A DNA stretch of 64,000 nt. Source: Nitrospirillum viridazoti CBAmc (GTDB lineage: Bacteria; Pseudomonadota; Alphaproteobacteria; Azospirillales; Azospirillaceae). Location of the stretch: contig NZ_CP022112.1 of assembly GCF_000730165.1 (NCBI RefSeq), positions 785,501 through 849,500 of the forward strand. Reading direction: 5' to 3'. The notes under the pieces were generated by a model. The model was not told where the DNA came from, ran no database searches, and saw nothing but the letters and a program-made list of their open reading frames with translations. Positions 55,770 to 64,000 of the stretch are shown here, in pieces (position 1 is the stretch's first letter; each line of letters starts with the position of its first letter). The position numbers were made by a program, and so were the translations under genes.

Positions 55770-56471
55770 TTAGGGCTTCAGACCCCGGGCGATGAAGTCG
55801 GCCGCCTCTGCCGCGACCTCCGCCGCCGGGCGGTCGTCGCCCCAGACGGCGTAGCGCTGGCCGATGAAGACACTGACGCCGATCAAGGCCCAGGCCCGCA
55901 CCTCCACGTCGCCCTCGCGTATCTCCCCCCGTTTCTTGGCCGACTCCAGATTGTTGATATAGCCGTCGGCGAACACCTGATAGTAGCGCCGGTAGGCATC
56001 CTCGGCAACGAACTGCGCCTCCATCACGATGCGGTAGAGGTTGCGGTGGGCGCGCACGAACTCGATGAACGCCTCCAGACCCAGGCGTTCCGCCGTCAGC
56101 CGGTCGGGTGCGTGGGCCACCCGCTCCGCGATCCACCGGCGGGTCAGCGCGCCCATATCCTCCACCAGCGCGCGGAACAGCGATTCCTTGCTGTCGAAGT
56201 AAGTGTAGAAGGTGCCCAGGGCCACGGCGGCGCGCTGGGTGATGCCGCTGACCGATGCCTCGTGGAAGCCGCGCTCACCGAATTCCAGGGCGGCGGCGTC
56301 CAGCAGCTTGCGCAGAGTGCGCTTGCCCCGCTCGGTACGCGGCGTCTTGTCGGCGGCCGCTTCCCCAGGCGCCGCCTCGGTCTCAGGGCCCTCGCCCACG
56401 CCGCCCTGCGTCATGGCATCGGTTTCGCCATCGCCGGCAGCCCGCTTCGCCGCCTCGGGTGAACGCGCCAT
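55770..56471 (-). CDS. TetR-family regulator
   Basis: A 233-residue regulator with an extended Ala/Glu-rich N-terminus (about 45 residues), the helix-turn-helix VSGITQRAAVALGTFYTYF, and a C-terminal effector domain. It lies 44 bp upstream of the acyl-CoA ligase on the same strand and is divergent from the hydrolase-TonB receptor genes. It may control either or both. Confidence 0.88.
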   Translation of the reverse strand: MARSPEAAKRAAGDGETDAMTQGGVGEGPETEAAPGEAAADKTPRTERGKRTLRKLLDAAALEFGERGFHEASVSGITQRAAVALGTFYTYFDSKESLFRALVEDMGALTRRWIAERVAHAPDRLTAERLGLEAFIEFVRAHRNLYRIVMEAQFVAEDAYRRYYQVFADGYINNLESAKKRGEIREGDVEVRAWALIGVSVFIGQRYAVWGDDRPAAEVAAEAADFIARGLKP

Positions 56472-56508
56472 GCCCCAATCTCCCTCTCTCGTTTTCTAGA
56501 ACTTGAAC

Positions 56509-56519
56509 GTTGACTCAAC
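56509..56519. promoter_or_regulatory. Candidate TetR site
   Basis: GTTGACTCAAC is a dyad with 5-bp arms in the 132-bp region between the divergent TetR and hydrolase genes. Short, but the best symmetric sequence there. Confidence 0.3.
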
Positions 56520-56603
56520 TTTCATCTTACGGCAAGCATGACGGCGGGAGGATGATCCGCCGACGCTACCGTCGGTGGATACCACGAAGCGCGGAAAACA
56601 CCG

Positions 56604-57464
56604 ATGCACGAACTGGGGCGACAGGCCGGGGCCCGGCCACGCGGGGAGGACTCATGCCCGCTGATACCGGCTGACGGCGGGCTGATGACCTATCGTCTGG
56701 CTGGCAAGGGCCGCCCTTTGGTGCTGCTGCACGGCTGGGCCACCCATGGCGGCTTCTTCGCCCCGCAGTTCGCCGACTTGGCCGCGTCGTTCCAGGTGCT
56801 GGCGCCCGACCTGCCCGGCCATGGCGCCACCCCGGTCCCCCACCCCACCGTGCGGCACCAGGCGGATGCGCTGCGTGCCCTGCTGAACGCCCTGGATCTG
56901 CGGGGCGCCATGCTGGTCGGCTGGTCCATGGGGGCCATGGTGGCGTGGCGCGCTCTGCTGGATGGCGCCGGGGAACGGGTGACCGGCCTGGTGGTGGTGG
57001 ATATGAGCCCGCGCCTGTGCAACGACACCGGCTGGCCCTGGGGCCTGCGGGGGGCGGTCCAGGCGCGTGGGCCCCAGGCGGCCCGCCTGCTGGCCACCGA
57101 CTGGGCCGTGTTTGCGCCCCGCATCGCCCGGCGCATCTTCGCCGCCGGCAGCCTGCACACCGACCTGCGCCGCTGGGTGGAGGGAGAGGTCGCGCGATGC
57201 GATGCCGAAGCCATGGCCGCCCTATGGCTGGATCTGCTGGCCCAGGATTTCCGGGCCGACCTGGGCCGGCTGGACCTGCCCACGCTGATCCTGCGCGGGG
57301 GGCTGAGCCAGCTCTATCCCGCCGGCACGGCCGATTGGCTGGCGACGGCCTTGCCCCAGGCGCGACAGGTCACCTTCGCCGCTTCCGGCCATGCGCCGCA
57401 TCTGGAGGAACCGCAGCGCTTCAACGAGATCATCACCGGCTTCGCCGCCGGCCTGCCGCCCTGA
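56604..57464 (+). CDS. Alpha/beta hydrolase (BioH-like)
   Basis: A 286-residue hydrolase. The nucleophile elbow GWSMGAM carries Ser, the oxyanion region is LLHGWATHGG, and the His of the triad is in SGHAPHLEEP. The overall shape is close to pimeloyl-ACP methyl ester esterases (BioH), but no biotin genes are near. It precedes a TonB receptor and an MFS carrier, so it may cleave an imported ester. A start at about 56685 (MTYRLAG) is also possible; ATG 56604 gives a 27-residue extension. Confidence 0.8.
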   Translation: MHELGRQAGARPRGEDSCPLIPADGGLMTYRLAGKGRPLVLLHGWATHGGFFAPQFADLAASFQVLAPDLPGHGATPVPHPTVRHQADALRALLNALDLRGAMLVGWSMGAMVAWRALLDGAGERVTGLVVVDMSPRLCNDTGWPWGLRGAVQARGPQAARLLATDWAVFAPRIARRIFAAGSLHTDLRRWVEGEVARCDAEAMAALWLDLLAQDFRADLGRLDLPTLILRGGLSQLYPAGTADWLATALPQARQVTFAASGHAPHLEEPQRFNEIITGFAAGLPP

Positions 57465-57542
57465 GGGGTTGGGCGGGGAACGGCGATCAACGGACGAAAG
57501 AACGGGCCCATGAACAGGGCCATGGACGGGAGGGCAAAGGGA

Positions 57543-59744
57543 ATGAGCAAAGCTGCACGCTGGTTGTTGGGCGTTTCGGTCGCGGGTCTGATGCTGGGGG
57601 ATGCGGCGTGGGCGCAACAGGCCGCCGACCCCGCCACCGACAGCGACGTGCTGCAAGAGGTGGTGGTGACGGCCCGCCGCCGGGCGGAAAACCTGAAGGA
57701 TGTGCCGGTGGCGGTCACCGCCATTTCCGCCGACCAGTTGCAGGCCCAGGGCTCCGTCAACCTGACCGACCTGGAATACAAGTCGCCCAACACCACGGTG
57801 CAGGTGGCGCGCGGCTCCAACTCCACCCTCATCGCCTTCATCCGCGGCGTGGGCCAGCAGGACCCGCTGTGGGGCTTCGAGCCCGGCGTGGGCCTGTACG
57901 TCGACGACGTCTACGTCGCCCGCCCGCAGGGTGCTGTACTGGACATCTACGACGTCAGCCGCATCGAGGTGCTGCGCGGGCCGCAGGGCACGCTGTATGG
58001 CCGCAACACCATCGGCGGCGCGATCAAGTACGTGACCCGCGACATGACCGACCAGCCCACCGCCAATGCGCGGGTGGAGATCGGCAGCTATAACGAGCAC
58101 AACGTCATCCTGTCCGGCAGCACGCCGCTCAGTGAGAAGTTCGCCATCGGCGGCGCCGTGGCCATCTACCGCCACGACGGCTACGGTCACAACCTCTATA
58201 CCGGCGCCGACCAGTACAATAAGGACGTGGTGGCCGGCCGCATCAGCGCGGAATTCAAGCCTACCGAGAAATTCACCATCAAGGTGGCGGCCGACCAGAC
58301 CAACGACATGTCCAACGCCAAGAGCGGCCACCGCGAAACGGCGACACCGGCTGGCGCCGCTCCCCTGCCCGACGATTACGACACCATGGCCGGCGTGGGC
58401 GACCACAACTTCGTGACCAACCGGGGCATGTCCTTGACGGCCGAATGGCAGCTGTCGGACCAGTGGCTGCTGAAGGCCATCAGCGCCTATCGCGACGGCT
58501 ACACCCAGACCAACATCGATTTCGACAACCTGCCCCAGCCCTATCTGGACGTACCCGCCTGGTACAAGGACCACCAGTTCAGCCAGGAGGTTCAGGCCGT
58601 TTACGCCGGCGAACGGCTGCAGGGCGTGGCCGGCATCTATTACATGGACGCGACCGCCGCCGGCGCCTTCGACACCGATGTGCAGAACCTGGGCCTCAGC
58701 ATCCTGACCTCCGGCTCGGTCAAGACCAAGAGCATCGCCGGCTTCACCGACCTCAGCTACGACCTCACCGACGACCTGAAGGTCTCGCTGGGCGGGCGCT
58801 ACACCAACGACGACAAGACCGGCAGCGTCTATCGCGCCTATTACCTGGGCATCCGCAGCCCCATGTTCGGCGGCAAGCAGCAGGCGCCCTTCTCCATCCG
58901 CACCAACTACACCAACGACCGCAGCTTCGGCGAATTCACGCCGCGCGCCAGCGTCAGCTACAAGCTGACGCCGGACGTGACGGGCTATGTCTCCTACTCC
59001 AAGGGCTTCAAGTCCGGCGGCTTCGACATGCGCGGCGACGCCGTGCTCACCCCCGACACGGTCAAGGGCTACAACCCCGAGACGGTCGACAGCTATGAGG
59101 TGGGCCTGAAGGGGGATTATCTGGACCGGCGCCTGACCCTGAACCTGGCCGGCTTCTACGCCGACTACAGCGGCCAGCAGGTGACGACCCAGGTGCCCAC
59201 CGCCACCGGCATCGCCAGCTTCGTCGACAACGCCGGCGCCAGCCATATCTACGGCCTGGAGTTCGAGGCCGTGGCCAAGCTGACCCGCCAGCTGACCGCC
59301 CAGGCCAATGTCGGCTACACCCTGGCGCAGTTCGACAAGTTCCTGTCCTACGACTTGACCAGCAGGCAGTACGTGGATGTGGCCAACACCCGGGGCTTCC
59401 AGAACACGCCCAAATGGACCACCGGCTTCACCCTGTCCTACCTGCTGCCCTTCGATGACAAGAGCACCCTGAATTCCTCGGCGAGCGTGTCCTATCGCAG
59501 CTTCACCCAGCTGTACGATACCGCCAGCATCCTGGACCAGCCCGGCTACACCCTGCTGGACCTCAACTTCATCTGGACCTCCGCCGACGACCACTGGCAG
59601 GTGGGCCTGCATGCCAAGAACCTGACGGACGAGCGGTACCGCGTGGGCGGCTATCCCTTCGGCGGCGCCACCTATGCCAATTCCTTCGCCGCCTATTACG
59701 GCCCGCCGCGCACCATCACCGGCACCATCGGCCTGCATTTCTGA
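57543..59744 (+). CDS. TonB-dependent outer-membrane receptor
   Basis: A 733-residue outer-membrane transporter: signal peptide ending at DAAWA (about residue 24), a TonB-box region QEVVVTARR, the plug domain (about 45-160, RIEVLRGPQGTLYGRNTIGG) and a 22-strand beta barrel ending TGTIGLHF with the terminal Phe. This group is common in alphaproteobacteria that take up plant or aromatic compounds. ATG 57543 follows AGGG; an earlier in-frame ATG lies at 57510. It lies 78 bp after the hydrolase gene and 86 bp before the MFS gene. Confidence 0.92.
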   Translation: MSKAARWLLGVSVAGLMLGDAAWAQQAADPATDSDVLQEVVVTARRRAENLKDVPVAVTAISADQLQAQGSVNLTDLEYKSPNTTVQVARGSNSTLIAFIRGVGQQDPLWGFEPGVGLYVDDVYVARPQGAVLDIYDVSRIEVLRGPQGTLYGRNTIGGAIKYVTRDMTDQPTANARVEIGSYNEHNVILSGSTPLSEKFAIGGAVAIYRHDGYGHNLYTGADQYNKDVVAGRISAEFKPTEKFTIKVAADQTNDMSNAKSGHRETATPAGAAPLPDDYDTMAGVGDHNFVTNRGMSLTAEWQLSDQWLLKAISAYRDGYTQTNIDFDNLPQPYLDVPAWYKDHQFSQEVQAVYAGERLQGVAGIYYMDATAAGAFDTDVQNLGLSILTSGSVKTKSIAGFTDLSYDLTDDLKVSLGGRYTNDDKTGSVYRAYYLGIRSPMFGGKQQAPFSIRTNYTNDRSFGEFTPRASVSYKLTPDVTGYVSYSKGFKSGGFDMRGDAVLTPDTVKGYNPETVDSYEVGLKGDYLDRRLTLNLAGFYADYSGQQVTTQVPTATGIASFVDNAGASHIYGLEFEAVAKLTRQLTAQANVGYTLAQFDKFLSYDLTSRQYVDVANTRGFQNTPKWTTGFTLSYLLPFDDKSTLNSSASVSYRSFTQLYDTASILDQPGYTLLDLNFIWTSADDHWQVGLHAKNLTDERYRVGGYPFGGATYANSFAAYYGPPRTITGTIGLHF

Positions 59745-59765
59745 CAACGGTTCGTTTGGGGCCTG

Positions 59766-59799
59766 AGCGGGCGGATCCAGATCAGCGGTTCCGCCCGCT
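59766..59799 (+). terminator. Hairpin between receptor and MFS genes
   Basis: AGCGGGCGGA (59766-59775) and TCCGCCCGCT (59790-59799) are perfect arms around a 14-nt loop. The T-tract is weak, so it may attenuate or protect the upstream mRNA rather than stop all transcription. Confidence 0.5.
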
Positions 59800-59830
59800 T
59801 ACCCATGCTAGAGATCAGCCAGGATCACCC

Positions 59831-61144
59831 ATGAGCGAGAGCACGATGACCGAGACCGCCGTTCCTCCTCCGTCACCGGTTCTGGCCCCGACCCAGGCAC
59901 GGCCTCGCTACCGCGTCCTGGTGATGGCGGCGCTGTTCGTGGTCTACACCCTGAACTTCGTGGACCGGCAGATCCTCAGCATTCTGGCCCTGCCCATCAA
60001 GACGGAGCTGGGCCTGACCGATACGCAGCTGGGCTGGCTGGGCGGGCCGGCCTTCGCCCTGTTCTATACCTTCCTCGCCATCCCCATTGCCCGCCTGGCC
60101 GACCGCATGAGCCGGGTGCGCATCATGGCCGTGTCGCTGGCACTGTGGAGCGGCTTCACCGCGCTGACCGGCCAGGTGGGCCTGTTCTGGCAACTGTTCC
60201 TGTGCCGCATGGGCGTGGGCGTGGGCGAGGCCGGTGGCGTGGCCCCCGCCTATTCCCTGATCAGCGACTATTTCCCCAAGCACCAGCGCGCCCGCGCCCT
60301 GGCCGTCTATTCCTTCGGCATCCCCTTCGGCAGTGCCCTGGGCATCCTGCTGGGCGGCTACATCGCCACGGCCGTGAACTGGCGCCTGGCCTTCACCGTT
60401 TGCGGCATCGCCGGCCTGATCATGACGCCCATCTTCCTGATTTGCGTGCGCGAGCCGATGCGCGGCGCGTTCGACGCGGTGAAGAACGCAGGTGCCCCAG
60501 TGCCGCTGCGGGCCGTGCTGTCCATTCTGGGCACCAAGCCGTCGTTCTGGCTGCTGTCGGCCGGTGCCGCCTCCTGCTCCGTGCTGGGCTATGGCCTGGC
60601 GTTCTGGATGCCGGCCTTCCTGGCGCGCATGCATGGCATGGCGCTGAAGGACGTGTCGCTGTTGCTGGGCGTCGGCAGCCTGGTGGCCGGCACGCTGGGC
60701 ATCTGGGCTGGCGGCGCCCTGGCCGACCGGCTGGGCAGCGCGCGCAAAGCCGCCTATCCGCTGGTGCCAGCCGTGGCCTTCCTGGTGGCGGTGCCGCTCT
60801 ACGCCCTGGGCTTCCTGGCCAAGGAGCTGTGGCTGGGGGGGGCGCTATGCACCCTGCCGCTGGCCCTGGGCCTCGCCTGGCTGGGCCCCGTCATCGCCGC
60901 CGTGCAGCACGTGGTGCCGCCGGCCATGCGGGCCACCGCCTCGGCCATCTTCCTGTTCATCAACAACCTGGTGGGCATCGGCTTCGGCATCTTCTTCTTC
61001 GGCCGTCTGTCCGACCTCCTGGCCCCCCGGTACGGCACCGAGGCCCTGCGCTATTCCATGCTGATCGGGCTGGGTTTCTACCTGCTGAGCGCGCTGTTCT
61101 TCATCCTTTCCAGCCGCCGTCTGGAACGGGATTGGGAGAGGTGA
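59831..61144 (+). CDS. MFS transporter (spinster-like)
   Basis: A 437-residue, 12-helix carrier of the same group as the gene at 29718: VVYTLNFVDRQILSILALPI in helix 1 and GVGVGEAGGVAPAYSLISDY in helices 4-5. It probably moves the substrate of the adjacent TonB receptor across the inner membrane. The start is ATG 59831, which fits the family; the frame opens at 59756. Together with the receptor and hydrolase it forms a candidate uptake module. Confidence 0.86.
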   Translation: MSESTMTETAVPPPSPVLAPTQARPRYRVLVMAALFVVYTLNFVDRQILSILALPIKTELGLTDTQLGWLGGPAFALFYTFLAIPIARLADRMSRVRIMAVSLALWSGFTALTGQVGLFWQLFLCRMGVGVGEAGGVAPAYSLISDYFPKHQRARALAVYSFGIPFGSALGILLGGYIATAVNWRLAFTVCGIAGLIMTPIFLICVREPMRGAFDAVKNAGAPVPLRAVLSILGTKPSFWLLSAGAASCSVLGYGLAFWMPAFLARMHGMALKDVSLLLGVGSLVAGTLGIWAGGALADRLGSARKAAYPLVPAVAFLVAVPLYALGFLAKELWLGGALCTLPLALGLAWLGPVIAAVQHVVPPAMRATASAIFLFINNLVGIGFGIFFFGRLSDLLAPRYGTEALRYSMLIGLGFYLLSALFFILSSRRLERDWER

Positions 61145-61184
61145 AGTCCGATGGGTTGCGGGTAAGGGCTAGGAGCCTTACAAT

Positions 61185-61198
61185 GTGGAAATTCCCAC
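61185..61198. promoter_or_regulatory. Candidate autoregulatory operator of the toxin-antitoxin pair
   Basis: GTGGAAATTCCCAC is a near-palindrome (two symmetric differences) 16 bp before the antitoxin ATG at 61215. VapB/AbrB antitoxins usually bind such a dyad next to their start. Confidence 0.45.
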
Positions 61199-61214
61199 GG
61201 GAGGGATTTTTCCG

Positions 61215-61466
61215 ATGTCCATCGAACTGACGGTAACGGCCAAGGGCCAAGTCACCCTGCGTCAGGAAGTCCTGGCTCACTTAGGCATAGGGCCAGGCGA
61301 CAAGGTCGTGGTCGATCTATTGCCGGATGGCCGGGTCCAGGTCCATGCCAAACCGGGCCTAGCCATAACGGAGCTGTTCGGTGCGCTGAAACGGCCCGGC
61401 CAGCCTGTCCTTACCATTGATGAGATGAATGAGGCGATCGCGGCCGGTTGGGCCGGCGAACGATGA
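61215..61466 (+). CDS. AbrB/MazE-fold antitoxin (VapB-like)
   Basis: An 83-residue protein with an N-terminal swapped-hairpin DNA-binding domain (ELTVTAKGQVTLRQEVLAHLG) and a C-terminal tail (TIDEMNEAIAAGW) that would bind the toxin. ATG 61215 is preferred over the frame start at 61185, which overlaps the operator. It overlaps the PIN gene by 4 bp, as in type II toxin-antitoxin operons. Confidence 0.88.
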   Translation: MSIELTVTAKGQVTLRQEVLAHLGIGPGDKVVVDLLPDGRVQVHAKPGLAITELFGALKRPGQPVLTIDEMNEAIAAGWAGER

Positions 61467-61879
61467 AGATCACAATCGATACCAATATCCTGGTCCGTTT
61501 CTTCATTGAAGACGATCCAGAGCAGGCGGCCCAGGCACGCGCCCTGATGATCAAAGGGACACGGATCGTCATTCCCCTGCCCGCGCTGTGCGAGGCGGCA
61601 TGGGTACTGCGACGCGGGTATCGACTTCCCGCCGCGGATATCGCGGATCAGTTGGAACGCCTGCTTCTTGTCGAAACAATCGTCATCGACAGGCAGGCGC
61701 TGATGGCGGGTGTCGCTTTCCTGCGCGCCGGTGGTGACTTCGCCGATGGGGCCATCGCGACCGATGGCCGGGACAAGGGTGGTGAAGTGTTTGTTTCGTT
61801 TGATCGTGGCGCCGTCAATCGCTGGCGGCGTATGGGCGGGAACGCTGCCGAACCCGCCCTTATGCTGTCCGCCGGGTGA
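61463..61879 (+). CDS. PIN-domain toxin (VapC-like ribonuclease)
   Basis: A 138-residue PIN nuclease. Acidic residues expected at the metal site appear as Asp in TIDTNILVRF, Glu in LCEAAW, Asp in DFADGAIA and Asp in FVSFDRGAV. VapC toxins cut RNA, often tRNA or rRNA. It is translationally coupled to the antitoxin (ATGA) and convergent with the amino-acid permease, whose stop adjoins its end. Confidence 0.88.
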   Translation: MKITIDTNILVRFFIEDDPEQAAQARALMIKGTRIVIPLPALCEAAWVLRRGYRLPAADIADQLERLLLVETIVIDRQALMAGVAFLRAGGDFADGAIATDGRDKGGEVFVSFDRGAVNRWRRMGGNAAEPALMLSAG

Positions 61880-63343
61880 TCACTCCGCCAGCTGCGCCTC
61901 ACGCTGGCGGGCGGAGTTGCGCATGCCGTAGAGGAAGTAGATGGCCAGGCCCAGCAGGCTCCACGCGCCGAAGCGGATCCAGTTGCTGAGACCCAGCGAG
62001 ATCATCAGCGCCACGCAGATCACCGCGCCGACGACGGCCACCACCGGCAGGTAGGGCACACGGAAGGGGCGCGGGCGGTGCGGGTCGCGCACGCGCAGCA
62101 CCAGGGTGGCGACGCAGACCAGGGCGAAGGCCATGAGCGTGCCCAGGGACACCAGGTCGCCCAGCACGTCCAGGGGGGCGATGCCGCCGATGATGGCGGC
62201 CACCACCGTCACCCACAGCGTCGCCTGCCACGGCACATGGTGCTCCGGATTGACCGAGGCGAAGGACGGCGGCATCAGGCCGTCGCGGGCCATGGCGTAG
62301 AAGATGCGGATCTGGCCGTAGTTGCAGATCAGGATGGCGGAGCCCAGGCCCAGGATGGCGGCCAGGTTGATGATCATGCCCAGCCAGGCCAGGGACGGGC
62401 CGGCGTTCTTGATGGCGATGAAGATGGCCTCGGGCGCGTCCAGCATGGTGTAGGGCGCCAGGCCGGTCATGACCAGGCCCACCACCACGTACAGCGTCAC
62501 GCAGACGGCCAGGCCGCCCAGGATGCCGCGCGGCACGGTGCGCTGGGGCGCGCGCGCCTCCTGCGCCGCGGTGGAGACCGCGTCAAAGCCGATATAGGCG
62601 AAGAACAGGGTGCCGGCGGCGCGGAACACGCCGGACCAGCCGAAGGCGCCGTCGCCCGTGTTCTCGGGAATAAAGGGATGCCAGTTGGCGGTATCGACGT
62701 AGAAGATGCCCACCACTGCGAACAGCACCATGGCGCCCACCTTGATGGCCACGGAGATGTTGTTGAAGCGCGCCGTTTCTTTGATGCCCAGGCTGAGGAT
62801 CACGCCGCACAGGGCGATGATGAACACGGCCGGCCCGTTGATGAAGGCCCCGGTCCATTCAAAGCCCTTCTCATCCGAGTAGGACAAGGGGGCCGATGCC
62901 AGGTTGGTGGGCAGATGCACCCCCCATTGCCCGAGGAAGGCGTTGAGGTAGCCGGAAAAGCCCACGGCCACGGCCGACCCGCTGATCATGTATTCCAGCA
63001 CCAGGTTCCAACCCACCAGCCAGGCCACGATTTCACCAAGGGTGGCGTAGGTGTAGCTGTAGGCGCTGCCCGCCACGGGGATGACGGTGGCCAGTTCGGC
63101 GAAGCACAGCCCGGCGAACAGGCAGGCCAGCGCGGCGAAGGCGAAGGAGATGGCGACCGCCGGCCCCGCATGGGTGGCGGCCTGCGATCCGGTCATGACG
63201 AAGATGCCGGCCCCCACCGTGCAACCTACGCCCGCCAGGATCAGGTCCAGCGTGCCCAGGCCACGCGCAAGCTTTGCGGCCCCGTGCTTCCCCTCACCGG
63301 CCGCGATGAGCGCATCGACCGGCTTGACCGTCCATAACCCCAT
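61880..63343 (-). CDS. APC-family amino acid permease (cationic-type)
   Basis: A 487-residue permease with 12-14 helices. The substrate motif GVGCTVGAGIFVMTGSQA in helix 1 and the conserved AYIGFDAVSTAAQEARAPQR mark the cationic amino acid transporter-like (YfnA) group. ATG 63343 precedes a short cytoplasmic tail; the frame extends to 63370. It is next to a GntR/FCD gene that may regulate it. Confidence 0.9.
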   Translation of the reverse strand: MGLWTVKPVDALIAAGEGKHGAAKLARGLGTLDLILAGVGCTVGAGIFVMTGSQAATHAGPAVAISFAFAALACLFAGLCFAELATVIPVAGSAYSYTYATLGEIVAWLVGWNLVLEYMISGSAVAVGFSGYLNAFLGQWGVHLPTNLASAPLSYSDEKGFEWTGAFINGPAVFIIALCGVILSLGIKETARFNNISVAIKVGAMVLFAVVGIFYVDTANWHPFIPENTGDGAFGWSGVFRAAGTLFFAYIGFDAVSTAAQEARAPQRTVPRGILGGLAVCVTLYVVVGLVMTGLAPYTMLDAPEAIFIAIKNAGPSLAWLGMIINLAAILGLGSAILICNYGQIRIFYAMARDGLMPPSFASVNPEHHVPWQATLWVTVVAAIIGGIAPLDVLGDLVSLGTLMAFALVCVATLVLRVRDPHRPRPFRVPYLPVVAVVGAVICVALMISLGLSNWIRFGAWSLLGLAIYFLYGMRNSARQREAQLAE

Positions 63344-63471
63344 ACCCGTCCCTTTCCCCGTTCGCACCATCAGGTGGGCCGCACGTCCGGGGCCCTGTCC
63401 TATCCGTTATTCCCGTCCTAGCACGTTCCGGCACGCCCGTCCCAGCCCGGGCCCTGAACGCGATCAAATTT

Positions 63472-64000
63472 TTAATCCACGCCTTCATCCTCCGGTGAGG
63501 GGTATCGGCGCAGCACCGCCTCGATGACGAAATTCTGGCCGGTATAGACATGCTCATACAGCAGCTGTGCCGCCTTCTCGCCATCGCCGGCGATCAGGGC
63601 GGCCAGCACCGGCTGGCTGCCGGCCCGGTAAGCCGCCGCCCCTTCGGACTGGGGGATCCCCATGAACAGGGGGCGCTGCCCGCGCTCGTACAGGTTCTGC
63701 AGGATCTGGTGCAGGCGCGGGTTGCCTGACGCCTCGGCGATGGTCTCGTGGAAATCCTGGTCGGCCTCCAGGATCTTGCGGTGCTGGTCGGGGTCGTCCG
63801 GCTCCACCGTAATGGTGGTGGCACGCACCAGGCGGCGGACATGCGCCGTGGTCAACCGCCCCGCCGCCAGCCGCCCGGCCATAGGCTCCAAGGTCAGGCG
63901 GAGTTGGAAGCAGTGCATGATGTCTTCCGGCGTGATGGGCGCCACGGTGAAACCGCTGCGCGCCCGCGCCGCCATCAGCCCTTCCTGGCACAGGCGGGCC
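63472..64000 (-). CDS. GntR-family (FCD) regulator, N-terminus cut by window edge
   Basis: The last 175 residues of a FadR/FCD-type regulator. The visible start, ARLCQEGLMAARARSGF, is the end of the winged helix; the rest is the helical FCD effector domain (MHCFQLRLTLEP, DQDFHETIAEASGN) with the metal-binding Asp/His pattern. The helix-turn-helix lies outside the window. It is upstream of the amino-acid permease on the same strand and may control it. Confidence 0.85.
   Translation of the reverse strand, partial: ARLCQEGLMAARARSGFTVAPITPEDIMHCFQLRLTLEPMAGRLAAGRLTTAHVRRLVRATTITVEPDDPDQHRKILEADQDFHETIAEASGNPRLHQILQNLYERGQRPLFMGIPQSEGAAAYRAGSQPVLAALIAGDGEKAAQLLYEHVYTGQNFVIEAVLRRYPSPEDEGVD

Noticed and set aside
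57222-59747. An 841-codon minus-strand frame opposite the TonB receptor
   Set aside because: Val/Gly/His-rich antisense translation; the receptor on the plus strand has signal peptide, plug and terminal Phe.

Overview
The window is one contiguous piece of a high-GC chromosome (or chromid) from a free-living or plant-associated alphaproteobacterium. GC-rich third codon positions, DctBD signalling, a leucine-degradation operon with a TetR regulator, oxidative L-fucose catabolism, TPR-glycosyltransferase fusions and many small catabolic modules suggest Rhodospirillales/Azospirillaceae (Azospirillum- or Nitrospirillum-like). That placement is an inference, because no rRNA or other marker is present. 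I see no tRNA, rRNA, CRISPR array, intact insertion sequence or integrase. Both ends cut a gene: dctB at the left edge and a GntR/FCD regulator at the right edge.

Layout. 1-3.8 kb: dctB-dctD two-component genes and a BKACE (DUF849) enzyme. 3.8-5.2 kb: a divergent Cro-like/S24-repressor-like pair with repeated GGCAACTT sites and one small hypothetical gene. 5.5-9.3 kb: a MarR regulator followed by an AaeB/AaeX/AaeA-type efflux operon. 9.5-13.2 kb: two tandem TPR-glycosyltransferase genes. 13.1-14.4 kb: a small membrane protein and folD. 14.6-22.6 kb: an L-fucose uptake and oxidation cluster (FucP permease, lactonase, SDR, split UxaA-type dehydratase, aldo/keto reductase, IclR regulator), interrupted by a phospholipase D-like lipoprotein. 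22.7-23.6 kb: purU. 23.7-25.8 kb: three paralogous secreted Thr-rich proteins that share a leader and an upstream DNA element. 26-29.6 kb: a MaoC hydratase, azlCD, a pirin, an AT-rich orphan membrane gene and an RraA-like protein. 29.7-31.6 kb: an MFS carrier and a small protein resembling LecB-type lectins. 31.7-37.3 kb: pckG (GTP), an MHS carrier with an orphan periplasmic binding protein, and a LysR regulator. 37.3-44.7 kb: a complete liu-type leucine/isovalerate operon with a divergent TetR gene. 44.8-48.2 kb: a second AT-rich orphan gene, a decayed VOC-family pseudogene, and a nucleotidyltransferase plus kinase pair. 48.5-51.3 kb: an aldo/keto reductase, a GlxA-type regulator and a P460-like haem protein, then two perfect palindromes. 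51.5-56.5 kb: a two-headed TetR protein, a MaoC-type protein, an acyl-CoA ligase and a TetR regulator. 56.6-61.1 kb: an alpha/beta hydrolase, a TonB-dependent receptor and an MFS carrier. 61.2-61.9 kb: a VapBC-type toxin-antitoxin pair. 61.9-64 kb: an APC amino-acid permease and the cut GntR regulator.

Most of the region is accessory metabolism arranged as regulator-transporter-enzyme modules. The least explained parts are the Thr-rich secreted trio, the LecB-like protein, the S24-like repressor that lacks the usual catalytic serine and sits among repeated operator-like sites, the nucleotidyltransferase-kinase pair, and two AT-rich membrane genes that look recently acquired.
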